From Emticicia aquatica (lineage in GTDB: Bacteria > Bacteroidota > Bacteroidia > Cytophagales > Spirosomataceae): DNA of 64,000 nucleotides. The notes below the pieces were generated by a model, which was not told where the DNA came from, searched no databases, and saw only the letters and a program-made list of their open reading frames with translations. Below are positions 26,039 through 35,388 of the stretch, piece after piece; the first letter of the stretch is position 1, and every line of letters starts with the position of its first letter. The stretch spans positions 2,190,001 to 2,254,000 of the forward strand of contig NZ_CAKLPY010000001.1 of assembly GCF_923079645.1 (NCBI RefSeq). The letters run 5' to 3'. The position numbers and the translations under genes were made by a program.

Positions 26039-26992
26039 TTATTTTACATCAAAAGAACCACGTCCGATGCTGAATCCTTCAGAATATAATTCGATTGAAT
26101 ATTTACCTTTAGAGTAATTAGAACCACGAGCATAAATAAAATCTACATTCTGACCAGAATTATCATACATAACCGATTGTTTCGCTGTATAAACCATTTC
26201 TTTTCCACCAAACATAAACGCACCCGAACCAGTTGCCATGTCAGAAATACAATTTCCTTGTGGGTCAAGCATACGCATATATATTACTTTATTTTCTGTT
26301 TTAGTCAACGGATTTTCAGATAATTTGAAAGAAATTTTGACTTTCTCTACACGTTTTGCTTTGTATTCACCACCATCACGCTCTTTACCACGAGAATTAA
26401 TAGCATTAACCGATACATTCATAGCTTTCAAGGCTGCCGCAAGTGTTACTTTTTCCGAAAGCTCTTTGTTTTTAACAGTTGTAGCATAAACCGAATCTGC
26501 TAACGCTTGTTTATCAGTTTTTAAGCTCGAAATGTTTGATTTAAGGTCTGTATTTTCACTGCCTAAAGTTTTCACTTCTGTTGTCAATTGAGCATTTTCT
26601 TGTCTCAATTTAGCTATTTCAACATCTTTTGCAGTCAAAGCAGCTTCATAACCTTTGATTTTATTTTCAAAGTCTCTGATACTTACGTTTTTTGAATTAA
26701 CCAAATTCTTTTTATCTCTTTCCAACTGAGCTTTAAGTGCTTCCAAATCAGCAACTTGGCCACCAAGTGAAGTAATTTCTGCTATTTTGGCATCTAATTG
26801 CGTCGAAATTGAGTCTAATTTTGTATTAGTTAGCAACAATTCCTTTGTTTTAGTTGAAATATCAACATTTTTCGCATCAATATCTTGGCGAGCATTAAAA
26901 TAAAGGAAACCAAAAAGGGCTGCTAAAGCACAGGCTAATACTAGGCCGGCCGTCATCGCCGTATTACTTTTTCTTTCTTGCATTTGTTCCAT
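26039..26992 (-). CDS. Single-span coiled-coil envelope protein
   Basis: A 317-residue protein I cannot name. It has a short cytoplasmic tail, one membrane helix (about residues 13-32), then a heptad-rich coiled coil from about 38 to 185, and a compact beta-rich domain (about 205-317) containing VIYMRMLDPQGNCI and YSIELYSEGFSIGRGSFDV. This architecture suggests a bitopic protein whose C-terminal domain is held away from the membrane, perhaps bridging envelope layers. An exact minus-strand -7 box (TAACTTTG, 27035-27042) lies 43 bp upstream. Monocistronic, ending at the shared terminator. Confidence 0.75.
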   Translation of the reverse strand: MEQMQERKSNTAMTAGLVLACALAALFGFLYFNARQDIDAKNVDISTKTKELLLTNTKLDSISTQLDAKIAEITSLGGQVADLEALKAQLERDKKNLVNSKNVSIRDFENKIKGYEAALTAKDVEIAKLRQENAQLTTEVKTLGSENTDLKSNISSLKTDKQALADSVYATTVKNKELSEKVTLAAALKAMNVSVNAINSRGKERDGGEYKAKRVEKVKISFKLSENPLTKTENKVIYMRMLDPQGNCISDMATGSGAFMFGGKEMVYTAKQSVMYDNSGQNVDFIYARGSNYSKGKYSIELYSEGFSIGRGSFDVK

Positions 26993-27186
26993 AGGAATGA
27001 GTATTAAGTATTTAATTTACAGGTTTATTAACGGCAAAGTTATGTTTTTATTGAAACTATTTATATTTTAAAGATAAAAAGTTCCTATTTTTTTTATATA
27101 ATAATCAATGAATGACTATTTTGCAAAAAGTTCATGGTTGTTTATCACAAATCTTAGGTAAAATTTCCTAATAAATATAAATCAGA

Positions 27187-28209
27187 ATGGCACTCATCAC
27201 CAAAAAGAAAATACCTTTCAAAATATCTCCACGTTTACGCAAGTATTTAGTTAAATATGGACGAGAAAAAGTATTACCAATCAAATACAGCGATTTACTT
27301 CGGTTTGACAATGCCTTTCCGCTTTATGACAAAAAGGGTAAAGATACCCTTTGGGAAACCGTCATGTATCCACAAAACGACCTTGAAGAAATATATGAAG
27401 CTCTAAAAATAATCTATGCCGATTTAAAAACCGACGGCGATGCATCTGTAATTAAGCACCTAGTGGTTGATAGAGTTGATACCTGCACTTACGCCAACAC
27501 CAAGCCTTTCCGAATCAGAATTGTAAATAAAATAAACGATAACCATGATTATTTTTATATAAAATTGGCTGATGCTTCTCGTATTTATGGCTTAGAGTTA
27601 GAACATTTATTATCGCCCAATGTGATGGGCTATTGCACGCATGAGGATACTTTGGTTGAAGAACATATTGCAGGAATCCCAGCCGACCAATTTATGAATA
27701 ATCATTTAAATGATGCCAATTTTAATCCTATTCGACTAAGTAAAGAATTTATTAAGTTTAATGAACGTTGTTTTGTAAGACTTTTAGGCGATATGCACTC
27801 ATCAAACTTTGTAATTATTGTTACGCCAGATTTTGAAGATTTTCACTACCGATTGCGTGCGATTGATTTTGACCAACAATCTTATGAGTCGTCGAAATCT
27901 GTTTATATGCCTCAATATTTCAAGCAAAATAATGCAATGATTGCAATGGGCATGAAATATCTCACGCCCGAATCGGTGCATCAATACCAAGCTGAAGAAC
28001 GTACACTTATTGCAAATCGTTTGAAAGAAGAAAAAATCCGTATGCACGATTTAATCGAAACCATGAAAAAAGACACGCTTTCCCTTCCTGAAAATCTTGA
28101 ATCGCTCAAACATGATTTATCTCGTCATTACCACAATCAAGAATTTTTGAGTTGCAGAAGTATGGGCGAAGTAGTCGAATTAAGTTTAAAATTGGTCTTA
28201 GTTCACTAA
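27187..28209 (+). CDS. Kinase-fold-like protein of unknown function
   Basis: A 340-residue cytoplasmic protein without a family name known to me. The order of short motifs suggests a protein-kinase/aminoglycoside-kinase-like fold. A lysine in YFYIKLAD (Lys126) fits the beta-3 position and Glu137/139 could be the helix-C glutamate. EEHIAG (about 158-163) fits a hinge, GDMHSSNF (Asp202, Asn207) fits the catalytic loop and RAIDFDQ (Asp227) fits the metal-binding Asp. The N-terminal 100 residues are basic and separate. Its stop overlaps the stop of the convergent DUF423 gene by 3 bases. The kinase assignment is inference; it could also be a pseudokinase. Confidence 0.65.
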   Translation: MALITKKKIPFKISPRLRKYLVKYGREKVLPIKYSDLLRFDNAFPLYDKKGKDTLWETVMYPQNDLEEIYEALKIIYADLKTDGDASVIKHLVVDRVDTCTYANTKPFRIRIVNKINDNHDYFYIKLADASRIYGLELEHLLSPNVMGYCTHEDTLVEEHIAGIPADQFMNNHLNDANFNPIRLSKEFIKFNERCFVRLLGDMHSSNFVIIVTPDFEDFHYRLRAIDFDQQSYESSKSVYMPQYFKQNNAMIAMGMKYLTPESVHQYQAEERTLIANRLKEEKIRMHDLIETMKKDTLSLPENLESLKHDLSRHYHNQEFLSCRSMGEVVELSLKLVLVH

Positions 28210-28577
28210 TTTTTCCAAACTGACCAAAATAACAATAACCAAGCGGCAACCAATAATGTACCACCAATGGGTGCAACTGCTCCAAAAACATTGATTCCTG
28301 TGAAACAAATCAAATATAATGAGCTACTAAAAATCAACGTACCTGCCAAGAAGCAATATCCGCTATAATTGATTGTTTTGGAACGAAATTCTTTTGATAA
28401 AATCCCAACTAAAACCAATGCTAAGGCATGATAAAATTGGTATCGCACACCCGTTTCAAAGGTTTCAAATCGACCGCTTGCCAATAACATCGGTTTGAGT
28501 GCATGAGCTCCAAAAGCACCAACCATCACGCCAACTGCTCCCAAAAATGAGCCTGCTTGTAAAAAAAGTTTATTCAT
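28206..28577 (-). CDS. DUF423 small membrane protein
   Basis: A 123-residue inner-membrane protein with four hydrophobic helices. The family signature is visible at the N-terminus (GAFGAHALKP) and later in the RYQFYHALAL segment. DUF423 (YgdD-type) proteins have no settled function. The gene ends inside the stop codon of the kinase-like gene on the other strand. Length matches the family. Confidence 0.88.
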   Translation of the reverse strand: MNKLFLQAGSFLGAVGVMVGAFGAHALKPMLLASGRFETFETGVRYQFYHALALVLVGILSKEFRSKTINYSGYCFLAGTLIFSSSLYLICFTGINVFGAVAPIGGTLLVAAWLLLFWSVWKN

Positions 28578-28668
28578 TATAATATGATTTTAAATTGATG
28601 CGTGAAATTACATAAAATTGACATTTGAATAAGCTCAATTCTTTGAGCTTAAAATTTATTTTGCTTAT

Positions 28669-29970
28669 CTAAGGTAATTTTGAAAAATCAATCACAGGTT
28701 TAATATTTTGATTTGGCCTAGAAAACTTTTGATTGAGCAATGTATTATCACTAAAAAAACCACAATTTCTTAGATAAAATTTTCCGTTTTTAGTACCACC
28801 GCCATAATCTTTTCGATAACCTTTTCTAGCAGTATTATCAGCAGTAAAAGTTACCTGATTCAGTTCTTTCCAACCATTTTTTGAATCATAAATCCATTGG
28901 TTATCAAAATACCCCATGCGTTCTTGATTACCTGTTTCAGGTATGAAATTTTCAAGGAACGAATACAAATTTTTTAGGTAAGTTGACGTTTTAGGACGTT
29001 TAAAACTTGCAATCAAAAGCCATTTGTTTTCTTCAGGTGCAAAAAAATAAGCTGAATAAATCGTATAATTATCACTCGTTGGTTTCCCTTGAAGTAAAAA
29101 TTTATATGTGTTATCTGCTTTCCAATTATACTTTAAATAACTCTGACCGCCCGAACCTTCATTGCCAAATTCGCCTGTATAAACATTTGTTCCTTTTTTG
29201 AGTAGTAATATTTTTTGGTCTTGAGGAATCGTTTCTGGATTATCTGTTTCAAAAGGACTCCAAACAGAAAATAAAATTCTACGCTCTTTTTCAGAGTTTA
29301 CTTGCATTCCGAAATATCCTTCGCCAAATCCGTTTGCCATAAAATATGAACCAATTACATCATTATTTTTGGGAACCGTAATTTCATTATAAAACCATTC
29401 AATTTCATTGTTTTTATTGGTTTCATAACGTAAATGTACCGAAGGCCCTCGCCTTCCCCAATAAAAGAAATTTCCTTCATTATTCTTGACAAATGATAAT
29501 GCAGGTGAAATGGCTGTACCGCTTACGGCCATATTTGAAATTGTCCCAAAAGTGGTTTCTGTTTTGGAAATGCCAATAATATCAACTGAAATATACCCAG
29601 CTTTTACGATATTCCATTCTCCAACAAACTGTTCTTTTTCAGTATTTCCCTCCGCCTCTACATTGATACTTTTGTTTAATATTTTTACTAAAATCTTGCT
29701 TTTCCCTCCATTTCCCGTCAAAAAAAGCGATAATTTAATTGTACCTGTTTGTTCAACTTTAAAATAAGTTCGGCAAATTGTTTGTTTACTATCCCAATTT
29801 GAAAACCCATTTTCATCAATATTTCCACCATTTGAAGTCCAAGCATTTCCTCCAATTGGAATAATTTGCTTATTAATATCATGTTCTTTGGGAATATTTT
29901 TTGAAACTTTTTCAGCTTTACATTGAGAAAAAAGACAAATAATAAGGAATACTAAGTAGTTAAATTTCAT
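28669..29970 (-). CDS. Lipoprotein with DUF5077 and DUF3472 domains
   Basis: A 433-residue lipoprotein (lipobox FSQCKA, cysteine at 17). An N-terminal beta-sandwich of DUF5077 type (about residues 35-160) precedes DUF3472 (about 165-430). The latter shows YWGRRGPSVHLRY, FGEGYFGMQVNS, LFSVWSPFETDNP and a C-terminal RDYGGGTKNGKFYLRNCGFF segment. Both families are common in Bacteroidota polysaccharide-associated proteins and are thought to bind sugars, with no proven reaction. No other sugar gene is adjacent. It is divergent from the pirin gene. Confidence 0.82.
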   Translation of the reverse strand: MKFNYLVFLIICLFSQCKAEKVSKNIPKEHDINKQIIPIGGNAWTSNGGNIDENGFSNWDSKQTICRTYFKVEQTGTIKLSLFLTGNGGKSKILVKILNKSINVEAEGNTEKEQFVGEWNIVKAGYISVDIIGISKTETTFGTISNMAVSGTAISPALSFVKNNEGNFFYWGRRGPSVHLRYETNKNNEIEWFYNEITVPKNNDVIGSYFMANGFGEGYFGMQVNSEKERRILFSVWSPFETDNPETIPQDQKILLLKKGTNVYTGEFGNEGSGGQSYLKYNWKADNTYKFLLQGKPTSDNYTIYSAYFFAPEENKWLLIASFKRPKTSTYLKNLYSFLENFIPETGNQERMGYFDNQWIYDSKNGWKELNQVTFTADNTARKGYRKDYGGGTKNGKFYLRNCGFFSDNTLLNQKFSRPNQNIKPVIDFSKLP

Positions 29971-30051
29971 TTCGGATATAGTAAATTGTTGTAATTTGTG
30001 TGAAGTTAATTAAAAAAGAAATCTATCGGAACTTTATCAAAATAAATTTAG

Positions 30052-30067
30052 TTGTATATACATACAA
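30052..30067. promoter_or_regulatory. Palindrome upstream of the pirin gene
   Basis: TTGTAT and ATACAA flank ATAC, a 16-bp dyad 32 bp before the pirin ATG. The shape suits a dimeric repressor site, but this is only a candidate. Confidence 0.35.
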
Positions 30068-30098
30068 TGTGAATGTATTTATTAATCCGACAATAAAA

Positions 30099-30980
30099 AT
30101 GAAAAATATAAAATCAGTTCAACAGGTGTTAGCTCCACCGCCAGCCCATATGGTTGGAGATGGATTTAGGGTTCATAATTTTTTCCCAAGTGGGTATAAT
30201 ATGGGTTTACAACGCATGAGTCCATTTTTTATGCTTGATTATAACTCAAAAGTCGATTTTTCACCAAAAGATGAGCCAAGAGGCGTGGGAGTACATCCGC
30301 ATCGTGGTTTTGAAACAGTGACAATTGCTTATCAAGGTAAAGTTGCACATCATGATAGTAGCGGTAATCAAGGTGTTATTGGCGAAGGCGATGTACAATG
30401 GATGACTGCAGGAAGTGGTGTTTTACACAAAGAATACCACGAAAAAGAATTCAGTAAAAATGGTGGATTATTCCAAATGGTTCAGCTTTGGGTTAATTTG
30501 CCAGCTAAATACAAAATGACACCACCAAAATATCAAGGAATTGAAAATAGTCAATTAGGAAAATATTATTTACCTGATAATCAAGGACTTGTAGAAGTTA
30601 TTGCTGGTGAATATAATGGAATCAATGGTGCCGCTTCAACTTTTACACCAATGAATATGTACAATATTCGAGTTAAAAAAGGAACTTTATTAGATATTTC
30701 ATTAGTTGAAAAACATAATACAGGAATTTTGGTGATTGAAGGGAATGCCAAAATAAACGAAGCAGAAACCGCTCCAACAGACCATTTTGTTCTTTTCAGA
30801 AATGATGGCACTGAAGTTAAAATAGAAGCTCTCGAAGATTCGGTTTTATTGGTTTTAAGTGGTGAACCAATCAATGAACCAATTGTACCTTACGGCCCTT
30901 TTTTGATGAATTCTAAAGCCGAAATCTTGCAAGCGTATGACGATTTAGCAAAAGGAAAATTTGGCGTTTTAGAAGATTAA
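30099..30980 (+). CDS. Pirin-family protein
   Basis: A 293-residue double-cupin protein. The N-terminal cupin has the metal ligands in HPHRGFETVT and the following histidine and glutamate in GEGDVQWMTAGSGVLHKEY, and the N-terminus PPPAHMVGDGF is typical of pirins. Some bacterial pirins oxidise quercetin-like flavonols; others bind regulators. The ATG at 30099 is preferred: the upstream GTG frame would include the dyad. The LigB-type dioxygenase gene follows 54 bp later on the same strand, so the two iron oxygenase-like proteins may be made together. Confidence 0.9.
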   Translation: MKNIKSVQQVLAPPPAHMVGDGFRVHNFFPSGYNMGLQRMSPFFMLDYNSKVDFSPKDEPRGVGVHPHRGFETVTIAYQGKVAHHDSSGNQGVIGEGDVQWMTAGSGVLHKEYHEKEFSKNGGLFQMVQLWVNLPAKYKMTPPKYQGIENSQLGKYYLPDNQGLVEVIAGEYNGINGAASTFTPMNMYNIRVKKGTLLDISLVEKHNTGILVIEGNAKINEAETAPTDHFVLFRNDGTEVKIEALEDSVLLVLSGEPINEPIVPYGPFLMNSKAEILQAYDDLAKGKFGVLED

Positions 30981-31034
30981 TCAATTTAGGTGAATGAATG
31001 ATTTTTTGCCATTAGCATTTTACAAATTTGAACC

Positions 31035-31910
31035 ATGAAAAGAAAAGATTTTTTGAAAACAATTGGCGTTTTACCTTTCTCAAATATGAACTTAAATGAA
31101 TTAAAGAATATTTCGGACGAATTTCCGAAATCTGACAAAATGCCAATCGTGTTTATTGGACATGGAAGTCCAATGAATGCATTGGCAGATAATAAATTTA
31201 CGGATAGTTTGGCTCTTTTGGGCAAAAGTATCGAAACGCCTAAAGCAATTTTGGTGATTTCAGCTCATTGGTTAACAATGAATAAAACTTACGTTTCGGT
31301 AAATCCATTTCCAAAAACAATTTATGATTTCGGAGGTTTTCCAGAAGCCTTGTATAAAGTAAAATATGAACCAAAAGGCTCACCTGAAATGGCCCGTGAA
31401 GTGATAAAAGAGGTTAAATCAATCGGAATTTTGGAAGAACATCAGATGGGTCTCGACCATGGTGCTTGGACAGTCTTGCGTCATATTTATCCTGAAGCCA
31501 ATATTCCAACTTTTCAAATGAGTATTGATTATTCAAAGCCACCACAATATCATTTTGAACTAGCAAAAGAGTTACAAAATCTTAGAAATAAAGGAGTTTT
31601 AATACTTTCAAGTGGAAACATTGTGCATAATTTACGTCAAGTAAAATGGGGAGAAACCGACCCAAAACCATTTGATTGGGCATTGGAATTTGACACAATC
31701 GTAAAAAATAAAATTGACCAAAGAAAATTTGCTGATTTAGCCGACTTCAATGCTTTTGGAAAAGTGGGAACTATGGCTCATCCATTTTATGACCACTATT
31801 TGCCCATGGTTTATAGTGCTGGACTCATTCAGCCAAAAGAGGAAATTAAATATACTTTTGAAGGGATTGAAATGGGAAGCATCAGCATGAGATGTTTTCA
31901 AGCTGGATAA
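31035..31910 (+). CDS. LigB-type extradiol dioxygenase (4,5-DOPA dioxygenase, YgiD-like)
   Basis: A 291-residue class III extradiol dioxygenase. Metal and acid-base histidines appear in FIGHGSPMNA, ISAHWLT, GLDHGAWTVLRHIYP and GNIVHNL. The length and these blocks match YgiD, which opens the ring of 3,4-dihydroxyphenylalanine. The first 35 residues resemble the start of a Tat-exported protein (MKRKDFLKTIG) but lack the twin arginine, so export is doubtful. It follows the pirin gene by 54 bp. The true catechol substrate is unknown. Confidence 0.88.
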   Translation: MKRKDFLKTIGVLPFSNMNLNELKNISDEFPKSDKMPIVFIGHGSPMNALADNKFTDSLALLGKSIETPKAILVISAHWLTMNKTYVSVNPFPKTIYDFGGFPEALYKVKYEPKGSPEMAREVIKEVKSIGILEEHQMGLDHGAWTVLRHIYPEANIPTFQMSIDYSKPPQYHFELAKELQNLRNKGVLILSSGNIVHNLRQVKWGETDPKPFDWALEFDTIVKNKIDQRKFADLADFNAFGKVGTMAHPFYDHYLPMVYSAGLIQPKEEIKYTFEGIEMGSISMRCFQAG

Positions 31911-31917
31911 TGCTAAC

Positions 31918-31953
31918 TGCGAGATTTGGCAAATGTTTTCACCAAATCTCGCA
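31918..31953. terminator. Hairpin between the dioxygenase gene and yggS
   Basis: TGCGAGATTTGG (31918-31929) pairs with CCAAATCTCGCA (31942-31953). The stem is strong but no T tract follows on either strand. Confidence 0.55.
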
Positions 31954-31958
31954 ATTAA

Positions 31959-32624
31959 TTATTTGTTGTAAATTCTATTACCGAAAATCTTACTGCCAAC
32001 CCGAATCATCGAGCTACCTTCTTCGATGGCAATGGCATAATCGCCACTCATGCCCATTGAAAGAATTTTAATAGTCGAATATTTAGCCGATAATGTTGAA
32101 TAAAAAACTTTTAATTTAGCGAATTCTTTTCGGATTTGGGTTTCATCATCGGTAAGAGTTGTCATTCCCATTAAACCTACAATTCTTATGTTTGGCAAAT
32201 TTTTAAAATTCTCAGGTTCTAAAATTTCCAAACACTCCAACTCCGTCATTCCACTTTTAGTATCTTCTTCAGCAATATAAATTTGAAGCAAACAATCTAT
32301 TATTCTATTATTTTTTGCAGCTTGTTTATTGATTTCCTGCAATAATTTAAAACTATCAACCGAGTGAATCAAGCTAACGAATGGAGCTATATATTTTACT
32401 TTATTTGATTGTAAATGCCCAATAAAATGCCATTCAATATCTTTCGGCATGGTTTCGTATTTTTCAACTAATTCCTGCACATAATTTTCGCCAAAACGCT
32501 TGAAACCAACGTTATATGCTTCCATGAGCATTTCAACGGGTTTTGTCTTAGAAACCGCAATGAGTGTTACATTTTTTCCTTCGATTTCCTGTTCGATAAA
32601 TCGAATATTTTCTACAATTGGCAT
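31959..32624 (-). CDS. YggS-family pyridoxal-phosphate homeostasis protein
   Basis: A 221-residue TIM-barrel PLP-binding protein (YggS/PROSC). The lysine that holds PLP is in LIAVSKTKP (Lys26). Other family blocks are FGENYVQELVEK, EWHFIGHLQSNK, SVDSFKL and LSMGMSGDY. These proteins have no known catalysis; they buffer free PLP in the cytoplasm. Complete and of normal length. It lies 61 bp downstream of the aldo/keto reductase gene on the same strand. Confidence 0.93.
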   Translation of the reverse strand: MPIVENIRFIEQEIEGKNVTLIAVSKTKPVEMLMEAYNVGFKRFGENYVQELVEKYETMPKDIEWHFIGHLQSNKVKYIAPFVSLIHSVDSFKLLQEINKQAAKNNRIIDCLLQIYIAEEDTKSGMTELECLEILEPENFKNLPNIRIVGLMGMTTLTDDETQIRKEFAKLKVFYSTLSAKYSTIKILSMGMSGDYAIAIEEGSSMIRVGSKIFGNRIYNK

Positions 32625-32685
32625 AAAAATTAAGTTTTCTTATATGGGTTTTGTTGGAAAATCTTTTCCTGATACCCATTTATCT

Positions 32686-33561
32686 TCAAGAAGCAACGCA
32701 AGTTTGGTAAATATCGTACCAATCTTCTCGACTCAATTTGATTGACGACGCACTCGCAGCATTTCTAATGCGTGTTTCTGACAACGAACCAATAATTGGC
32801 AAAGTGCCGAGTTGCATTAACCATGCAACGGCTGTTTGTTCAACATTGGCATCGTATTTTTTACCGATTGCTTCTAATTTTGTTTTTAAAACAGCCGATT
32901 TTCCTTCTTTTCCATCCAAAATCTCGCCTCCTGCCAATGGAGCCCAAGCTAAAGGTTTACTAAAACTTTGCTTGATAAAATCCAAACGTCCATCTTCAAT
33001 AGCCGAAATATTCATCAAGTTTAGTTCAATATGATTCGTTACGATTGGAATTGTTAAGTAAGAAGCTAATAATTGGTGTTGAAAAGCCGTAAAATTAGCA
33101 ACTCCGATATGTTTTACCTTTCCTGAATTAACAATTTCTGCCAAAACCATTGCTGTTTGCTCTGGATCGGCTAAAAAATCGCTTTGATTTAGCAGAAAAA
33201 TATCTAAGTAATCAGTTTTTAAATTTTTCAGTGAATTTTCAACACTATTTACAATATAATTAGGTGAATTATCGAAATAACTTACTTTTCCATTACTAGA
33301 TTTGCGAATACCGCATTTACTAAACAAAACAATATCTTCACGCTTAAAAGATTTATTGCTAATGATTTTCCCAAAATGCTCTTCAATGGTAAAATCACCG
33401 TAAATATCGGCGTGGTCAAACGTATTTATACCTAAATCCAAGCATAAATTGATGATTTGTTCCATTTTTGCAGTGGTATTGTCAAGATTTTCCCATCTCC
33501 AAAAACCATAAATTGCCTCCGATACTTTCGGGCCAGAATCGCTTAGATATACTTTTTTCAT
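32686..33561 (-). CDS. Aldo/keto reductase
   Basis: About 291 residues, an NADPH-dependent aldo/keto reductase closest in outline to E. coli YdhF. The catalytic Asp and Tyr are in TFDHADIYGDF, the Lys in LFSKCGI, and the position usually holding His reads LLNQSD (Asn), as in YdhF-type members. The cofactor end is recognisable in IIGSLSETRIRNA. The substrate is unknown. ATG at 33561 chosen over TTG at 33570. Upstream of yggS in a probable two-gene unit. Confidence 0.9.
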   Translation of the reverse strand: MKKVYLSDSGPKVSEAIYGFWRWENLDNTTAKMEQIINLCLDLGINTFDHADIYGDFTIEEHFGKIISNKSFKREDIVLFSKCGIRKSSNGKVSYFDNSPNYIVNSVENSLKNLKTDYLDIFLLNQSDFLADPEQTAMVLAEIVNSGKVKHIGVANFTAFQHQLLASYLTIPIVTNHIELNLMNISAIEDGRLDFIKQSFSKPLAWAPLAGGEILDGKEGKSAVLKTKLEAIGKKYDANVEQTAVAWLMQLGTLPIIGSLSETRIRNAASASSIKLSREDWYDIYQTCVAS

Positions 33562-33649
33562 GTTGTACAAGAATTTTATTAAGTGCAGTAAAGATAATAG
33601 ATTTAATTTAGAGGTTATTCAAAAAATTTATTTCTGATTCCTAAATCTA

Positions 33650-34552
33650 TCAATGATGTCCGTAATTTTTTTCGCCAGCCTTTATTTCAATTGATAATTG
33701 ATTTTGTTTGGGTGGCAACGGACAAGTTGCATACGGCGTAAACGCACAAGGTGGATTATAAGCTTTATTAAAATCAAGATATGTAACACCTTCACTATCA
33801 GGCTTTTCCGCTGTCAAAAAACGACCAGAACCATACGTTTCCACTTTATTTGTTTTGTCACCAAACAAAATAAATAAGTGTTCGCCCTCTAGAAGTGCAT
33901 CCAAAGTGTAATTTTTTCCTGCAATTGTAAAATGTAGTGTTCCTGGAGAATCTTGCTGCGAAGTTTGTCCTGTAATATCAATTATCGGAATTTTCTTACC
34001 AATTGTTGGTTCAAAAGTAGCTTTTATTTTCCATTTTTCGTCAATCGGGAAAGTATCAATTCCATGAAATTCTTTTAAAAAAGGGCTTTCCAAATCTCTC
34101 AATCGAATTGCATAACGGTCGCCACGTTTTATGACAAACCAACGCAAAGACTGATGTTTTAAAGTAATATTTTTTTCTGAAGGAAAAATTTTCAACTTAC
34201 CAACTGTTTGTTCGTCATTAAAAATTTCGGCATCAGCTTTGGTTTCAATATAAACTTCATTTTTTGACAAAATAAAATCACCTAAAAACGGCTTACTTTT
34301 ATCTTTTGGAAATACAATTTTATTGTCAGAATTTGAGCCGAACGAATTTTTTCCTTCTTCTAGCCAAAATAATCCAGCCAAATTTAACCAACCATTTTCT
34401 TTCTTTAAATTATCAATTCGTTGCTGATGCCATGCTTTTATTTCTTTTTCGTAAGCTGAGTCTTCTTCTGTTTTTTTAAAAGCAAACAATGAAACAATGA
34501 TTAGCAGGAATGATAATACCGACTTATATGGTGTTTGTTGTTGTTTTTTCAT
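33650..34552 (-). CDS. DUF1684 protein, exported
   Basis: A 300-residue protein with an N-terminal hydrophobic signal/anchor. The DUF1684 core starts with WHQQRIDNLKKENGWLNLAGLFWL (split: WHQQRIDNLK, GWLNLAGLFWLEEG) and ends with the family hallmark NPPCAFTPYATCPLPP. Function unknown; the conserved cysteines in the last block could form a disulfide or bind metal. No operon partner is certain; the next minus-strand gene upstream is 113 bp away. Confidence 0.87.
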   Translation of the reverse strand: MKKQQQTPYKSVLSFLLIIVSLFAFKKTEEDSAYEKEIKAWHQQRIDNLKKENGWLNLAGLFWLEEGKNSFGSNSDNKIVFPKDKSKPFLGDFILSKNEVYIETKADAEIFNDEQTVGKLKIFPSEKNITLKHQSLRWFVIKRGDRYAIRLRDLESPFLKEFHGIDTFPIDEKWKIKATFEPTIGKKIPIIDITGQTSQQDSPGTLHFTIAGKNYTLDALLEGEHLFILFGDKTNKVETYGSGRFLTAEKPDSEGVTYLDFNKAYNPPCAFTPYATCPLPPKQNQLSIEIKAGEKNYGHH

Positions 34553-34665
34553 GATTTTATGATGATGTAATTTTATGCTTATAAAAATAATATAAACATT
34601 GATTCAAAACACAAAACTACACCATCATACTTAATCTACCAAATAAGTAGAATATTTATTTATTT

Positions 34666-35175
34666 TTATAAAATTTTGCTGATATGAATTTGCTCGCCTA
34701 TTGATTCTTCAAAAAAATGATGAATCGTGAAAGTCTGCTCTGCTCCTACTTTTTGTCCAGTTTGAGCCATTAGCCACAAAATTGCCGAACCGCCGATAAG
34801 AAAAGGTACAATCCACAAAATTGAAGCATCAAGTTTTAGATTCATTCTGACAAAACCTATCATGGTGATGAAAAATGTTCCTAAGCCAAAAAGTACATAG
34901 CCCATCAAAAAAGCTGCCCAAACACTCGGATGTGGACCGTACATTCCACGAATAATTGTTTTATTTTCATCTGTTTCTTCAAAAGAAATGCTCAATTGAG
35001 GCGACCAAAAATGCTGTTGTGAAGGAATAATTCGTAATAATCCATGTGTACTAAAGACCTTTCCTTCCACAGGAAGAATGGTCTTTTCTAATCCATCAGC
35101 CAAAAGCGTGACGAGGTCATCAATTTTCTTGTCAGAAGTGATTTTAAATTTAGGACGAACTCTAAAACTAGTCAT
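34666..35175 (-). CDS. Two-span membrane protein of unknown function
   Basis: A 169-residue protein. Residues 1-75 form a soluble beta-rich region, two hydrophobic helices follow (about 83-108 and 116-137), then a short tail. Conservation cannot be judged here, but a long open frame with helices and no competing frame supports it as real. The first part contains HGLLRIIPSQQHFWSPQL, where a ligand or partner site could be. No domain name is known to me. Confidence 0.65.
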   Translation of the reverse strand: MTSFRVRPKFKITSDKKIDDLVTLLADGLEKTILPVEGKVFSTHGLLRIIPSQQHFWSPQLSISFEETDENKTIIRGMYGPHPSVWAAFLMGYVLFGLGTFFITMIGFVRMNLKLDASILWIVPFLIGGSAILWLMAQTGQKVGAEQTFTIHHFFEESIGEQIHISKIL

Positions 35176-35388
35176 TTTGTAAAAGGTTAGAATTAGTGAA
35201 TATTAACCAAATCTATTGATTGATTTTTCAACTCAAAATGATGTAAATCATATTTTTAGTAGCCATTTGCAAAATAAAAATTAAAAAGCTTCAACATTTT
35301 CGCAATATTTTGCCAAGAAAATTGCCACTTCTAAAATCCAACATTTTTACTAATTTTACGCCAAATTTTAATCTCCAAACTATTAAAG

